From Zeugodacus cucurbitae (lineage: Eukaryota; Arthropoda; Insecta; Diptera; Tephritidae): 64,000 bases of DNA. The stretch spans positions 62,173,001 to 62,237,000 of the forward strand of contig NC_071671.1 in the NCBI RefSeq assembly GCF_028554725.1. Direction: 5' to 3'. The notes beneath the pieces are model-generated. The model was not told where the DNA came from. It did no database searches and saw only the letters and a list, made by a program, of their open reading frames with translations. The translations under genes were made by a program, and so were the position numbers. Every line of letters starts with the position of its first letter. The stretch's first letter is position 1. Positions 12,815 to 24,480 of this stretch are shown piece after piece.

Positions 12815-13051
12815 TTAGTTAAATCTTTTGGATCTGCTACGGAGCGCATATTTGCGATTCCTGGCATCGTGTTCCATCAAGCAATTTAAAACTGCTTCAC
12901 TCTGCTTCTCTACATCTTTCAAAGTTTTTGTATGGGGATCATCGGCTATTTTTATAATCTCTGTATGGGCATTCGATTCCAAGGCGTTCGGTGTTTTGGG
13001 ATCGAATGAGGCGCTGGTAAATAGGTCCTTGCGTACCCTGATGCTTGCCAT
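12815..13051 (-). CDS. small orphan protein, copy A (78 aa)
   Basis: Intronless gene of unrecognised family. The start is ATG 13051 (MASIRVRKDLF), preceded by AGCAGAAAA; the reading frame stays open upstream but offers no ATG. The protein is hydrophilic, has no signal peptide or membrane segment, has an acidic/polar middle and ends in a basic tail (RNRKYALRSRSKRFN). The TAA stop comes four codons earlier than in copies B and C. Against copy B I count five synonymous and two amino-acid changes (H to Q, H to R), a pattern favouring protein-level constraint. A TATA box and initiator lie just upstream, and an AATAAA-like signal follows the stop. The basic tail could bind nucleic acid, but that is only a guess. 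Confidence 0.75.
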   Translation of the reverse strand: MASIRVRKDLFTSASFDPKTPNALESNAHTEIIKIADDPHTKTLKDVEKQSEAVLNCLMEHDARNRKYALRSRSKRFN

Positions 13052-13135
13052 TTTTCTGCTGACTACTTTATTTTTACTGCGTATAATATATGATTTTGGA
13101 AATCTGTCAATCACTTGAAGCAGTTAATGCTGAAC

Positions 13136-13248
13136 TGAAGCTGGAGTCAACGGACGGTGCATTTTATACCCTAAAATGCGTCGAGCAGGTAGACAGTTAA
13201 AGGTGATTATTAGTTAGATCGTGTTTTCGAGGATTTCTGGGCAGGTAG
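13136..13248 (-). promoter_or_regulatory. TATA/initiator promoter with two CAGGTAG sites, copy A
   Basis: TATAAAA at complement(13162..13168). TCAGTT initiator with +1 A at 13136, 32 bases downstream, which is near-ideal for insects. CAGGTAG heptamers lie at 13186-13192 (about -50) and 13242-13248 (about -106). CAGGTAG is the optimal site of Zelda, the fly activator of early zygotic genes. Confidence 0.7.
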
Positions 13249-13476
13249 GCCTTTTAAAATGTGGGAGTGATTAGTTAGTCATTGTTTGTTAATAGCTTAT
13301 GTATTTAGCTTTTCACATTTTGTCCTAACCTTCGACACTTTTTAATGTTTGCTCGTGTAAAATGTAATTATTAAAGGTTGATGGTTCATTCATGTCTACT
13401 TTTTTACTGTTACTTGATAATTACTTCATACAATTTCTTAGAATAGTCTTCTAAAGGACCAGGATCTCAAATGACT

Positions 13477-13637
13477 AATAAAATAAAATAAAATAAAATA
13501 AAATAAAATAAAATAAAATAAAATAAAATAAAATAAAATAAAATAAAATAAAATAAAATAAAATAAAATAAAATAAAATAAAATAAAATAACATAAAATA
13601 AAATAAAATAAAAATAATAAAAAAATAAAATAAAAAT
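13477..13637. repeat. (TAAAA)n microsatellite, unit A
   Basis: About 130 bases of near-perfect pentanucleotide repeat, then a few interrupted units. Minus-strand open frames of the type FILFYFILFYF across it are artefacts of the repeat. Confidence 0.95.
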
Positions 13638-13747
13638 ATAAAATCCACCAAAACAAATCAAGAAATCCTCTTCATCACCTCATCTTTGAAAGCATGAAAC
13701 CTCAAGTAAAGATACCCACAAACTTCTTTTATAATATTTTTAGTTTA

Positions 13748-13996
13748 TCACAAACTCGTATAGTTAAATCTTTTAGATCTGCTACGGAGCGCATATTTGC
13801 GATTCCTGGCATCGCGTTCCATCAAGCAATTTAAAACTGCTTCACTCTGCTTCTCTACATCTTTCAAGGTTTTTGTTTGCGGATCATCGGCTATTTTTAT
13901 AATCTCTGTATGGGCGTTCGATTCCAAGGCATTCGGTGTTTTGGGATCGAATGAGGCGCTGGTAAATAGGTCCTTGCGTACCCTGATGCTTGCCAT
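13748..13996 (-). CDS. small orphan protein, copy B (82 aa)
   Basis: Paralogue of copy A, same start context, ATG 13996. The stop of copy A is replaced by a sense codon, adding YTSL. Differences from copy C are almost absent; one is R for H in LMERDAR. Family and function unknown. The promoter is duplicated with it. Confidence 0.75.
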   Translation of the reverse strand: MASIRVRKDLFTSASFDPKTPNALESNAHTEIIKIADDPQTKTLKDVEKQSEAVLNCLMERDARNRKYALRSRSKRFNYTSL

Positions 13997-14080
13997 TTTT
14001 CTGCTGATTACTTTAATTTTACTGCGTATAATATATGATTTTGGAAATCTGTCAATCTCTTGAAGCAGTTAATGCTGAAC

Positions 14081-14193
14081 TGAAGCTGGAGTCAACGAAC
14101 GGTGCATTTTATACCCTAAAATGCGTCGAGCAGGTAGACAGTTAAAGGTGATTATTAGTTAGATCGTGTTTTCGAGGATTTGTGGGCAGGTAG
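14081..14193 (-). promoter_or_regulatory. TATA/initiator promoter with two CAGGTAG sites, copy B
   Basis: TATAAAA at complement(14107..14113). Initiator +1 at 14081, again 32 bases away. CAGGTAG at 14131-14137 and 14187-14193. All elements are kept relative to copy A although the surrounding spacer has changed. Confidence 0.7.
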
Positions 14194-14422
14194 GTGTTCT
14201 AAATCTGGGGATGATTAGTTAGTCATTGTTTGTTAATAGCTTAAGTATTTAGCTTTTCACATTTTGTCCTAACCTTCGACACTTTTTATTGTTTGCTCAT
14301 GTAAAATGTAATTATTAAAGGTTGATGGTTCATTCATGACTACTTTTTTTTGCTGTTACGTGATAATTACTTCATATAATTTCTTAGAATAGTCTTCTAA
14401 AGGACCAGGATCTCAAATGACT

Positions 14423-14610
14423 AATAAAATAAAATAAAATAAAATAAAATAAAATAAAATAAAATAAAATAAAATAAAATAAAATAAAATAAAATAAAAT
14501 AAAATAAAATAAAATAAAATAAAATAAAATAAAATAAAATAAAATAAAATAAAATAAAATAACATAAAATAAAATAAAATAAAAATAATAAAAAAATAAA
14601 ATAAAAATAT
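14423..14610. repeat. (TAAAA)n microsatellite, unit B
   Basis: About 155 bases of near-perfect pentanucleotide repeat ending in the same interrupted units as tract A. Confidence 0.95.
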
Positions 14611-14718
14611 AAAATCCACCAAAACAAATCAAGAAATCCTCTTCATCACCTCATCTTTGAAAGCATGAAACCTCAAGTAAAGATACCCACAAACTTCTTT
14701 TATAATATTTTTATTTTA

Positions 14719-14967
14719 TCACAAACTCGTATAGTTAAATCTTTTAGATCTGCTACGGAGCGCATATTTGCGATTCCTGGCATCGTGTTCCATCAAGCAA
14801 TTTAAAACTGCTTCACTCTGCTTCTCTACATCTTTCAAGGTTTTTGTTTGCGGATCATCGGCTATTTTTATAATCTCTGTATGGGCGTTCGATTCCAAGG
14901 CATTCGGTGTTTTGGGATCGAATGAGGCGCTGGTAAATAGGTCCTTGCGTACCCTGATGCTTGCCAT
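14719..14967 (-). CDS. small orphan protein, copy C (82 aa)
   Basis: Third paralogue, ATG 14967, with the same YTSL ending as copy B but H in LMEHDAR as in copy A. Against copy A it has five synonymous changes and one replacement besides the C-terminal extension. Unknown family. Confidence 0.75.
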   Translation of the reverse strand: MASIRVRKDLFTSASFDPKTPNALESNAHTEIIKIADDPQTKTLKDVEKQSEAVLNCLMEHDARNRKYALRSRSKRFNYTSL

Positions 14968-15051
14968 TTTTCTGCTGATTACTTTAATTTTACTGCGTAT
15001 AATATATGATTTTGGAAATCTGTCAATCTCTTGAAGCAGTTAATGCTGAAC

Positions 15052-15164
15052 TGAAGCTGGAGTCAACGAACGGTGCATTTTATACCCTAAAATGCGTCGA
15101 GCAGGTAGACAGTTAAAGGTGATTATTAGTTAGATCGTGTTTTCGAGGATTTGTGGGCAGGTAG
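15052..15164 (-). promoter_or_regulatory. TATA/initiator promoter with two CAGGTAG sites, copy C
   Basis: TATAAAA at complement(15078..15084). Initiator +1 at 15052 (32-base spacing). CAGGTAG at 15102-15108 and 15158-15164. Confidence 0.7.
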
Positions 15165-15392
15165 GTGTTCTAAATCTGGGGATGATTAGTTAGTTATTGT
15201 TTGTTAATAGCTTAAGTATTTAGCTTTTCACATTTTGTCCTAACCTTCGACACTTTTTATTGTTTGCTCATGTAAAATGTAATTATTAAAGGTTGATGGT
15301 TCATTCATGACTACTTTTTTTTGCTGTTACGTGATAATTACTTCATATAATTTCTTAGAATAGTCTTCTAAAGGACCAGGATCTCAAATGAC

Positions 15393-15967
15393 TAATAAAA
15401 TAAAATAAAATAAAATAAAATAAAATAAAATAAAATAAAATAAAATAAAATAAAATAAAATAAAATAAAATAAAATAAAATAAAATAAAATAAAATAAAA
15501 TAAAATAAAATAAAATAAAATAAAATAAAATAAAATAAAATAAAATAAAATAAAATAAAATAAAATAAAATAAAATAAAATAAAATAAAATAAAATAAAA
15601 TAAAATAAAATAAAATAAAATAAAATAAAATAAAATAAAATAAAATAAAATAAAATAAAATAAAATAAAATAAAATAAAATAAAATAAAATAAAATAAAA
15701 TAAAATAAAATAAAATAAAATAAAATAAAATAAAATAAAATAAAATAAAATAAAATAAAATAAAATAAAATAAAATAAAATAAAATAAAATAAAATAAAA
15801 TAAAATAAAATAAAATAAAATAAAATAAAATAAAATAAAATAAAATAAAATAAAATAAAATAAAATAAAATAAAATAAAATAAAATAAAATAAAATAAAA
15901 TAAAATAAAATAAAATAAAATAAAATAAAATAAAATAAAATAAAATAAAATAAAATAAAAATAAAAA
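15393..15967. repeat. expanded (TAAAA)n microsatellite, unit C
   Basis: About 570 bases of nearly uninterrupted pentanucleotide repeat, over four times the first tract and without the interruptions seen in tracts A and B. The true length may differ because such tracts assemble poorly. Confidence 0.95.
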
Positions 15968-15970
15968 TTA

Positions 15971-18580
15971 TAACATCGAAAAGGACTTGGATTTTTATAC
16001 GTTAAGTTACTTTCTAACTCGAGAGCTTTCCTCGAATCAATTTGTGTATGTCGCAGATGCTTGAGTTCTCCTCAACAGCTTTTCCGGAATACCGCTCATG
16101 TGGAAAAACAGCCAAGACTTATTTTCTTCCATCCGTTTGATAACCCACATAATACAGCTGACTATAACTGTAGCTCACATTTGTACCAAATATCACTTCA
16201 ATGTAGGCTTTGAAGACCGCCAGAAAAGGATCAGTACTGATAAAATATGGATTTATGGATTAAAAAAGATCCTTGAACACATTACGAAGGGAAGAACATA
16301 CTCAGAACATTGCTTATTGCTTAAAGAACTTCCCAGCTGAGTAGCCTAAGGCTTCAAGTCCAATCGCAATTTTTAAATTAAACTACCTCTATTTTCACTT
16401 GAACTAAAAGCTGTCATTTCACATCCTTTATCTACATCATTTCTTATAGGACAATTTCTTTTCAATAAAATATCAATAAATTGTTAGAAGCAAAAAGAGC
16501 CAGAAAACTTCAACCTAACCTCAAAAATAGAAAGCAAACCGAAAAGAAGCCATCACAAACTTTTCGTATGTAAACATGACTTTGCGGCCCTTTTAGAGTG
16601 CAACCAATAAAAGCACATAAAGCTGCACAAATTTGCACATGCCACCCCATACACTTAACCTAACCCCACACCGAAACGCTGCGACGACACTAGGCATAGA
16701 AGAATGCATGTGTTTGTCAAAGAGCCGGAAAGCGACGATGACGATGACATGAATTTTACAGCAACTGAGCTACAATTGGGCACAAGGCCGTGCACTCGCA
16801 CGACAGTGTGAGCGAGGCCAGCGACATGCAAATATAACGGCACAAGTGGGAGATTGAGTGTGTGTGTATGTGATTGCAGTTTATACAGAGGAGCTCTAAA
16901 AGTTGCGGTCAAAATGGCCAAATGGGCACTGAATGTCAAATCGTGTTGTCTGTGCTCCGGTCAAAATTGTTAGAATAATCAATTTCAGTCATGTACCGTT
17001 AGTCTATATATACATGTACTTTAGACGACTCTGACTGCCGGGTGACTGATGAGGACACAGAGTAGGGAGTTGGCGAATTTACATAACGCCACTAACAATG
17101 AGTGGCACATTTAAAATAAAAGAGCAACAACAACAAATTTACATTTTACCGTTAGTTGGGAAAATCGGTGCTGTTGTTGTTGTGCGTAGGTGATCTTTGG
17201 CTTAACATTGTTGTACACTAAATAAACATGGCAACGCTCAAGCGCCTAAATGTATGCAACGAGTTTCGCAAAACACGTTTAACAGCCGTTTGCGACGACT
17301 TTTGGTACAAAGTGCAGTGCTACCGTAGAAACAACAACAATTATAACATCGGCGGCATAAAAACGCCATGACAGTTGACAGTGGCCAGAGGTGCATCATT
17401 GTAAACGCATTGGCAGCCAAAGTGAAGCTCAAGTCAAACAGTCGGCCAACCAAACAAACAAAATTTGGTTGCATGCCACTTTTGGTGCCAAGGCGTACTT
17501 TCAGAAGTTGGTAGTGGGTGAGTGGTTGGTTGCTACTGCAGAGTGAATGACAGAGTTTCTCAATTGCAGTGTTGGCTAGTTTTTGACAGCAGATCACACA
17601 CACCAGCACGTATACTCACTAATACCTAGAAAAAGTTCGGATAATCGTTGCAACTCCCCATTTCTAACTTAGTTGAGTGCCGTTTTGTACTTTGTGTACA
17701 CACACCCATACATATACATCAACCACTCAAATGTCGTTGATATTCAATGTGTGCCTTCGTGTTTGCGCAAACAGGGTGGACATTTTGGTTATTGAGAACA
17801 CTGATTGAAAAGTTATTAAGTGCATGATTAGTTTGTTGTTGTCACTGTTACTATTTTGCCGCTGTTGTAGTTGTAGCTATAGTGAATACATAATGTTGTT
17901 TTTTGGTAGTTTGTGTAGTTTAGTCACTTGTTGTTGTTGGTTTTTGTCAAAATTGTTTTTCTTTCCTCTAGGTAAAGTAGAGTTTGTTTATTATGCAGCT
18001 CAGCTTACGTTGAGTTTTAGTGGTTTGTGAACACCGTAATTGTAACTCCGTCAAAATGGAAGTGGATTATGGCACTTCGGTGAGGAGATGGAGATGTTGA
18101 AGTGGTAGAAAATAACAGAGGTACAAAGTGCTAAATATTAAATAATCAGTTACAAGACTACGTAAAGTTTGTACAACCCACTGTAACTCGTTATACAAAT
18201 TTTTATATTCGGTCTCTATTAATACATAGAGTTTTGAGGTCAAAAGTGGTCAAGATCGCAGTAAAAAAATATTAATATTTTCAAAACAAGAACAAAACAC
18301 ATTACAGTTCGAAAAACGTGTAAGTTACAAGCAAAATCCAAAGCAGCACAGAAAGTAGAATAATCGAAGACTGGCATCCCTGCACTTTAGTGATGCCACC
18401 AGACACATATACTTATATGTATTTCAATGCCGAAGTGTAAGCACGATATGTCTACATGCTAAACATCTTCCACATATCCTATTGAAAGCAATATAGACAA
18501 TTTATCCCAGCGGCTTAGTGTACAATGTTGCAACAACAGCTGGACAAGTGTGGCAAGCATTTTCTAAGGCACTTTATACA
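15971..18580. other. non-coding stretch
   Basis: Moderately AT-rich DNA with simple-sequence patches (AACAAC, GTTGTTGTT). Open frames on the minus strand at 16655-16939 and 17238-17609 have no recognisable domain or splice context. No gene supported. Confidence 0.5.
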
Positions 18581-20047
18581 TTTTTATACTCTCGCAACAA
18601 AAGTTGCTAAAGAGAGTATTATAGTTTTGTTCATCTAACGGTTGTTTGTAAGTCATAAAACTAAACGAGTTAGATATAGGGTTATGTATATCAAAATGAT
18701 CAGGGTGACGAGACGAGTCAAAATCCGAATGTCTGTCTGTCCGTCCGTCCGTCTGTCCGTGCAACGGATAACTTGAGTACAAATTGAGATATCTTAACGA
18801 AACTTGGAACACGTATTCCTTGGCACACGGTTGGTTGCTTTCGAAAATGGGCAAGATCGGACCATTGCCACGCCCACAAAATGGCGAAAACCGAAAACAC
18901 GAAAAGTGTCATAACTAAGCCATAAATAAAGTTATGAAAATAAAATTTGAAGCATAGGATCGTATTAGGGAGGGGCACATTTGGATGTAATTTTTTTGGA
19001 AAAGTGGGCGTGACCCCGCCCTCAAATAGGTTTTTTGTATATAACTCGCAAACCAATAAAGCTATATAAACCAAACTCAGCAGTCGTGTTTTTCAGCCAT
19101 TTCCTTATACAGTCCAAAAATGAAAGAAATCGAATCATAACCACGCCCACCTCCCATACAAAGGTTAGGTTGAAAATGACTAAAAGTGGGTTAACTCATT
19201 AACGAGAAACGTCAGCAACACTAAATTTTACATAAGAAATAGCAGAAGGAAGCTGCACTCAGATTTTTTTACAAAATGAAAAATGGGCGTGGCATCTCCC
19301 ACTTATGGGTCAAAAACCATATCTCAGGAACTACTCGACCGATTTCAATGAAATTCGGTATATAATACTTTCACGACACCCTGATGACACATGTGAAAAA
19401 TTGATGAAATCGGTTCATAACCACGATAACTTCCCATATAACTCAATTTTGAATTCCATCTGAGTCCTCCACTTTATAATGTATACATAAGGAACCAATG
19501 AAGATAGCAAAATAAAACTTTACACAAATAGTACATATCATCTCTGGCTTCAATTGTCGAAAACGGACTAAAACTTTTCAAGACCCTAGATATCGGACAT
19601 GTTGAACTCAGCGCCTAAGCATAAATTTTAACCGAAAATATGGGTAAATCTCTCAGATATCTCAATTTAATTCAGAGGTAATTGTTTTCTTCTAATAGTG
19701 TGTCTCTGTTCCAAAAATTATTAAAATCGGATAATAACATCTCCTAGCTCCCATGTACCTAATTATAGGTTTTTCAAAAATACGATGGGCTTTAATCTAC
19801 ATATATGTATTGGTTAATATGTGAGATACTATATCTTTGCGAAATTAAGTGCTGGTGAAAATGAATGAAATCGGTTCAGGAATTACCTCAGCCCTCTTAC
19901 ACTATATAGGACGATTTTCGTTATTCTATTAAACTTTGTGCCGAATTTATAGGTAAATTTGGGTGTTATCTTATTAAAATTTCTTCAATAAATTGCGAGA
20001 GTATAAAATGTTCGGTTGCACCCGAACTTAGCCTTTCCTTACTTGTT
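18581..20047 (+). repeat. dispersed repeat family, fullest copy (about 1.47 kb)
   Basis: Starts TTTTTATACTCTCGCAACAA and ends with TTGCGAGAGTATAAAATG then TTCGG...CCGAACTTAGCC and TTACTTGTT. TTTTATACTCTCGCAA and its inverse near the 3' end form subterminal inverted repeats. No coding capacity. The interior holds many GTGGGCGTGG / CCACGCCCAC boxes and a run of CTGTCTGTCCGTCC. It is a non-autonomous repeat common in this window (at least seven copies); I do not assign a superfamily name. Confidence 0.85.
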
Positions 20048-23000
20048 GTTTATGCACACATTCGTAAATGAAGAAATAACCACAAGAAATTATCTAGAGA
20101 AATCAAAGATTTTAACTGCGCCCCAGAGAATTTTTTTCATTGATTCCTACTCTCGCCGTTACGATTGCCAGATATGCATGCTTTTTGTTGATATTGGTAC
20201 ATAAGCAAATGTTTACATGTAAGAATTTGTGAAAGGAGTCAAAGCTGTGACTTTGGAGTATGATAAACCCATAATGTGATTTCCGTATCTTCTATAATAT
20301 GTATACCTTGCGTATGTAAGTGTATGTTTTTTTTTATTCTCAACAGTTCATCATAGTCTCGTAACGTAAATGTTTCGGGGTTACAAAATCAATCCCGAAA
20401 TTTCGGGACCGTGATATTTTTTTATATTTTCTAGATGAAAAAATTAAACACATTTAATCCACTGGATCCACATTTAATAATTACTTAAGGCAAAAATTAC
20501 AATAATATTAAATTACTGCAAAATAATATTTTTCAGGATCACAAAATGGCAATCCCGAAATTTCGGTACTGATATTTTATATTTAGCATTTTTTTCACAA
20601 TTAGACGCGTTAAATACTACAAATGTAGTCAAACACCGTAATTTTTATAGACCATTGTCTAAAAGTACATCTCGGGATCTCGAAATCTCAGTAACAAAAT
20701 ATAAGGATTTACCCCTAGCTTGCATCTCTAAGTATCTTGCAAATGAAGAAGATGCATATATTTAGTTCTACCCGAAAACAGTATTCCTTATGAAATTGCT
20801 ACACTTCAATGCCAGACTTCTGCGCTGCATTCGATTTAGGATTTACAATGTTGTTGTATTCATTAAGCTAGCTGAGGTGTAAGTGTGTGTATATCTGTTA
20901 TGACAGCTAGAGTACACTGAGATCTACAATCCACTTGTAGATGTGCTAAGCTGAGTAAAGTAATAGCAACGCCTTTGTATGGGGATAATAAATAAATACC
21001 TATACTCACATTCAGAAACACATACCATATGGCATATGTATCTGGCTCAAAAGTGCACTCACAAGCCTTCTTCACGCCTCTCTGCATTGCAAAAATTTCT
21101 TCCACAATCTTTCTTTTTTATTCCATTTTTGAAATATTTCTTCAATTGTTTTAACTTCGAGTATCGTAATTGCTTGCCATGCATTGATTGCCGACTGACA
21201 GGATTACAACATACTAAGCGGATTCTTGTGCTGAATGTGCAGCATGAGCGTTGACTAATTGCTCTCGATGCAATGCTGCATTCATAGTGTGTGAGTATGA
21301 AGATGCTGTATGTGTTGCTTTGGCGTTCATACGCTCACCTCCACACTTGCTGGCTGGCAGCCATCACTGACTCTGCTGCCTTTATTGCAATAAATTCACT
21401 TAAAATAATTAAAAGATTTGATGCCAGTTCTTCATGTTGCCTTTGCATTTATTTTTTGTTGTTATTGTAATTTATTTTGATTTACTGATTTTCATTTTAT
21501 TTCAAATTTCTTTGTATTTACTCAAATTTGGCATAGATTACAGCTGAGATAACGACTTGCTCAGAAATGTTTATTGTGTTTTTTATATGTGATTATTAAT
21601 GGGATAATTGATGATTCAATTACGATTGTTATTTAAAATATATTTGCTGTCAGTAATTAAGTTCAGTTAGCAAATTATAATTAAGAGATAAAGAGTATAA
21701 TATAGCAATTAATAATATAAACACAATACAAGGTTCACTTTAGATTCAAATTTAGGTAATTTCATAGAATTTTAATTGGTAATTAACTTTTAAGTTAACT
21801 TTTTCGAAAAAAAATCGAGGAAAATATATTTGTATTTTATAATATGTTCAAATTCAAAATTTTATATCACATAGTAAAGCATACTTTTAGGCGGCTCATA
21901 ATTTTTTTTGCAACTATTTCATTCACTGCAGTTATATAACTTCACAATTCTCAACCGGTCAATCATATTCCTATTTAATCTATATTTTTATCAATAAAAT
22001 TTAGATTTTCATGATTCAGTTCTCAAATTTTTAATATATTTTAAAATAGAGACAAAATTATAAGTAATATGAATGAATCCACTTACCAAATATATTTTCA
22101 GTAGCCCCTGAACTCAAGTTAAACTCACTGCACAAAGCGCTGCGAAGAGAGAGAGCAACAAAATTAGACAGTTATGACCAGTGCGACTTGTTGACAAAGA
22201 TTTATGACATAGATGAAGTTGTCTACTCGCAGTGAAAGCTAAAAACGACAACTACAACAAGCAGACAGTAATATGCCGAGATAACGGTAATGGCAATGCA
22301 AATGTAGTCATTAAGTCAAATAAATTATGATCAAAGGGAGTTAAAGAGAGTGCTGTGAGAGAAATGCACGGAAATATATTTATTACGAAATGGCAATAAA
22401 GAATGGTAGAGACAGGATTTGACATTAAAGGAACTTTACGAAGAGTATGTATGTATGTAAGTAGCCTTCTCTTCAACATTGAGGTGTTTATTAATACAGC
22501 CACTGCCACAACTGCAATGCAACTGTCAAGTTAATGCGACAATAACTGCATACAATCGTCAACAATTTCAAATACAGTTATGTCTACAATAGTCATGCCA
22601 GCAGGCGTGTCGGCTTGAGGTTTGTGCAAACTGTTAATGATTTTGTTGCAGTCAAATATTATGGTGACAGTTATGATTATTGCCACGTTTAAATTTGTTC
22701 TTGCTGTTGTTGCACTAGCTGCTGTTGCGCAGTAATAAATGTGAGATTTGTTGACAACTACCGTGTGGCAATCACAATGTTAATGTTCGAGTACCAAAAT
22801 TTACTTGAGTCTGTGATGGGGAAAGAGTATGAGGAAGAGAGTTGCTTGAGGCGTAAAATATGCAATTGTTAGGTGTTTAGTTAGTGTGGCAAGGATGTGT
22901 GGTACCTCCATACATCCGGCCGCAATGCAATAATTATGACAACTGCAGTTGTTGCCAAAGTCGCTGCAACAACGAAGACGTGTTCAAGTGCCTCTGAGGC

Positions 23001-23337
23001 CTCCGAGTTGGCACGTAACTATTTACGCACATTGCTCGTCGTATGTGGACTTATGGGGGAATGTAAGCAAACCTATAAGTATGTGGTAGTAAACACTTGA
23101 CACACTCAATACGCTTGTGTTTAGCCACATTCGCCGACATACTTGCATATTTGCTGCTTCTGTATTGGTGAGTGTGGAGTAAACAAATATGTATATGCCG
23201 CAAAGCACTTATGAATAATTAGAGACCCCTTTATGGCTTTACCTGTTGGCAACGCTAAACAATTTGGAACTGCAGGTGACTAAATAGAAACAATACTCGG
23301 GATATACATATATATATTTCTATTTGTTGCTATGGAA
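20048..23337. other. non-coding stretch
   Basis: AT-rich. Apart from a diverged repeat pair at 20372-20610, I see only simple sequence and short unsupported frames. Confidence 0.5.
20372..20610. repeat. two diverged copies of a palindrome-bearing block
   Basis: Block one (20372-20450) and block two (20531-20610) share TTACAAAATC/ATCACAAAATG, then ATCCCGAAATTTCGG and TGATATTTT. The core CCCGAAATTTCGGG (20394-20407) is a perfect 14-base palindrome. A third, poorer copy may lie near 20668-20700. Confidence 0.55.
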
Positions 23338-24480
23338 TTTTATACTCTCGCAACAAAAGTTGCTAAAGAGAGTATTATAGTTTTGTTCACATAACGGTTG
23401 TTTGTAACACCCAAAACTAAACGAGTTAGATATAGGGTTATATATACCAAAGTGATCAGGGTGAAGAGTGGAGTTCAAATCCGAATGTCTGTCTGTCCGT
23501 CTATCCGTCTGTGCAAGCTATAACTTGAGTAAAAATTAAGATATCTTGATGAAACTTGACACACTTATTTCTTGGCATCATAGGAAGGTTGCTTTCGAAA
23601 ATGAACAAATCGGATCACTGCCACGCCCACAAAATGGCGAAACCCGAAAACACATAAAGTGCCATAACTAAGCCATAAATAAAGCTATGGAAATAAAATT
23701 TGGTATGAAGGATCGCACTATGAAGGGGCATATTTGGATGTAATTTTTTTAGGAAGGTGGGCGTGGCCTCGCCCCACAATAGGTTTTTTGTACATATCTC
23801 GGAAACCAATAGAGCTATATAAACCAAACTTTCTGCAGTCGTTTTTTAGCCACTTCTAAATACAGTCCAAAAATGAAAGAAATCGGATAATAACCACGCC
23901 CACCTCCCATACAAAGGTTAGGTTGAAAATTACTAAAAGTGGGTTAACTCATTAACGAAAAAAGTCAGAAACACTAAATTACACATAAGAAATGGCAGAT
24001 GGAAGCTGCACTCAAATTTTTTTTACAAAATGTGAAATGGGCGTGGCGTCGCCCACTTATGGGTCTAAAACCATATCTCAGGAACTACTCGGCCAAATCG
24101 CTTCACAACCACGCCTACTTCCTATATACCAGAACTTTGAAGACGATCTGAACCGTTTGCTTTACAATAAATAAAGTAAGCACTAGTGAAGATATCGGTG
24201 AAGAACTTTGCACAAATACTGTATTTATAGTGTGGCATCCCATTTCTAAAAATCGCCGAAATCGGACCATAGGTTTTTAAGGCCCCATATATCGAACACG
24301 AGGACCTCGGTGCTTCTAACCTAATATTATGGTTTCCAACTTTCAATGGACTTTATATAATATATATGATGAATATGTGGGTCAAATTGTGTATTATATA
24401 GTATTAATTAAGTTAAATAAATAAATTGCGAGAGTATAAAATGTTCGGTTACACCCGAACTTAGACCTTCCTTACTTGTT
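23338..24480 (+). repeat. dispersed repeat family, second copy (about 1.14 kb)
   Basis: Both termini present (TTTATACTCTCGCAACAAAA at the left, AATTGCGAGAGTATAAAATG and TTACTTGTT at the right). An internal segment is shorter than in the copy at 18581. Confidence 0.85.

Larger units (their letters stand above)
12687..15970 (-). repeat. tandem array of three gene-bearing units
   Basis: Three head-to-tail units start near 12695, 13640 and 14611 at the motif CCACCAAAACAAATCAAGAA. The first two are about 945 and 971 bases long. Each contains, in order on the plus strand, the 3' region, coding region and promoter of a small minus-strand gene, then spacer, then a (TAAAA)n tract. Units two and three are nearly identical; unit one differs at scattered bases. 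The third unit ends in a greatly expanded (TAAAA)n tract, so it is about 1.36 kb. The array pattern suggests unequal exchange, possibly through the microsatellite. Confidence 0.9.

Noticed and set aside
13438..14632. Long minus-strand frames of FILFYF repeats
   Set aside because: Pure translation of the (TAAAA)n microsatellite; open in several frames at once.
17238..17609. 123-codon minus-strand open frame
   Set aside because: No domain, no promoter or splice context, odd Cys-rich composition; chance frame in non-coding DNA.
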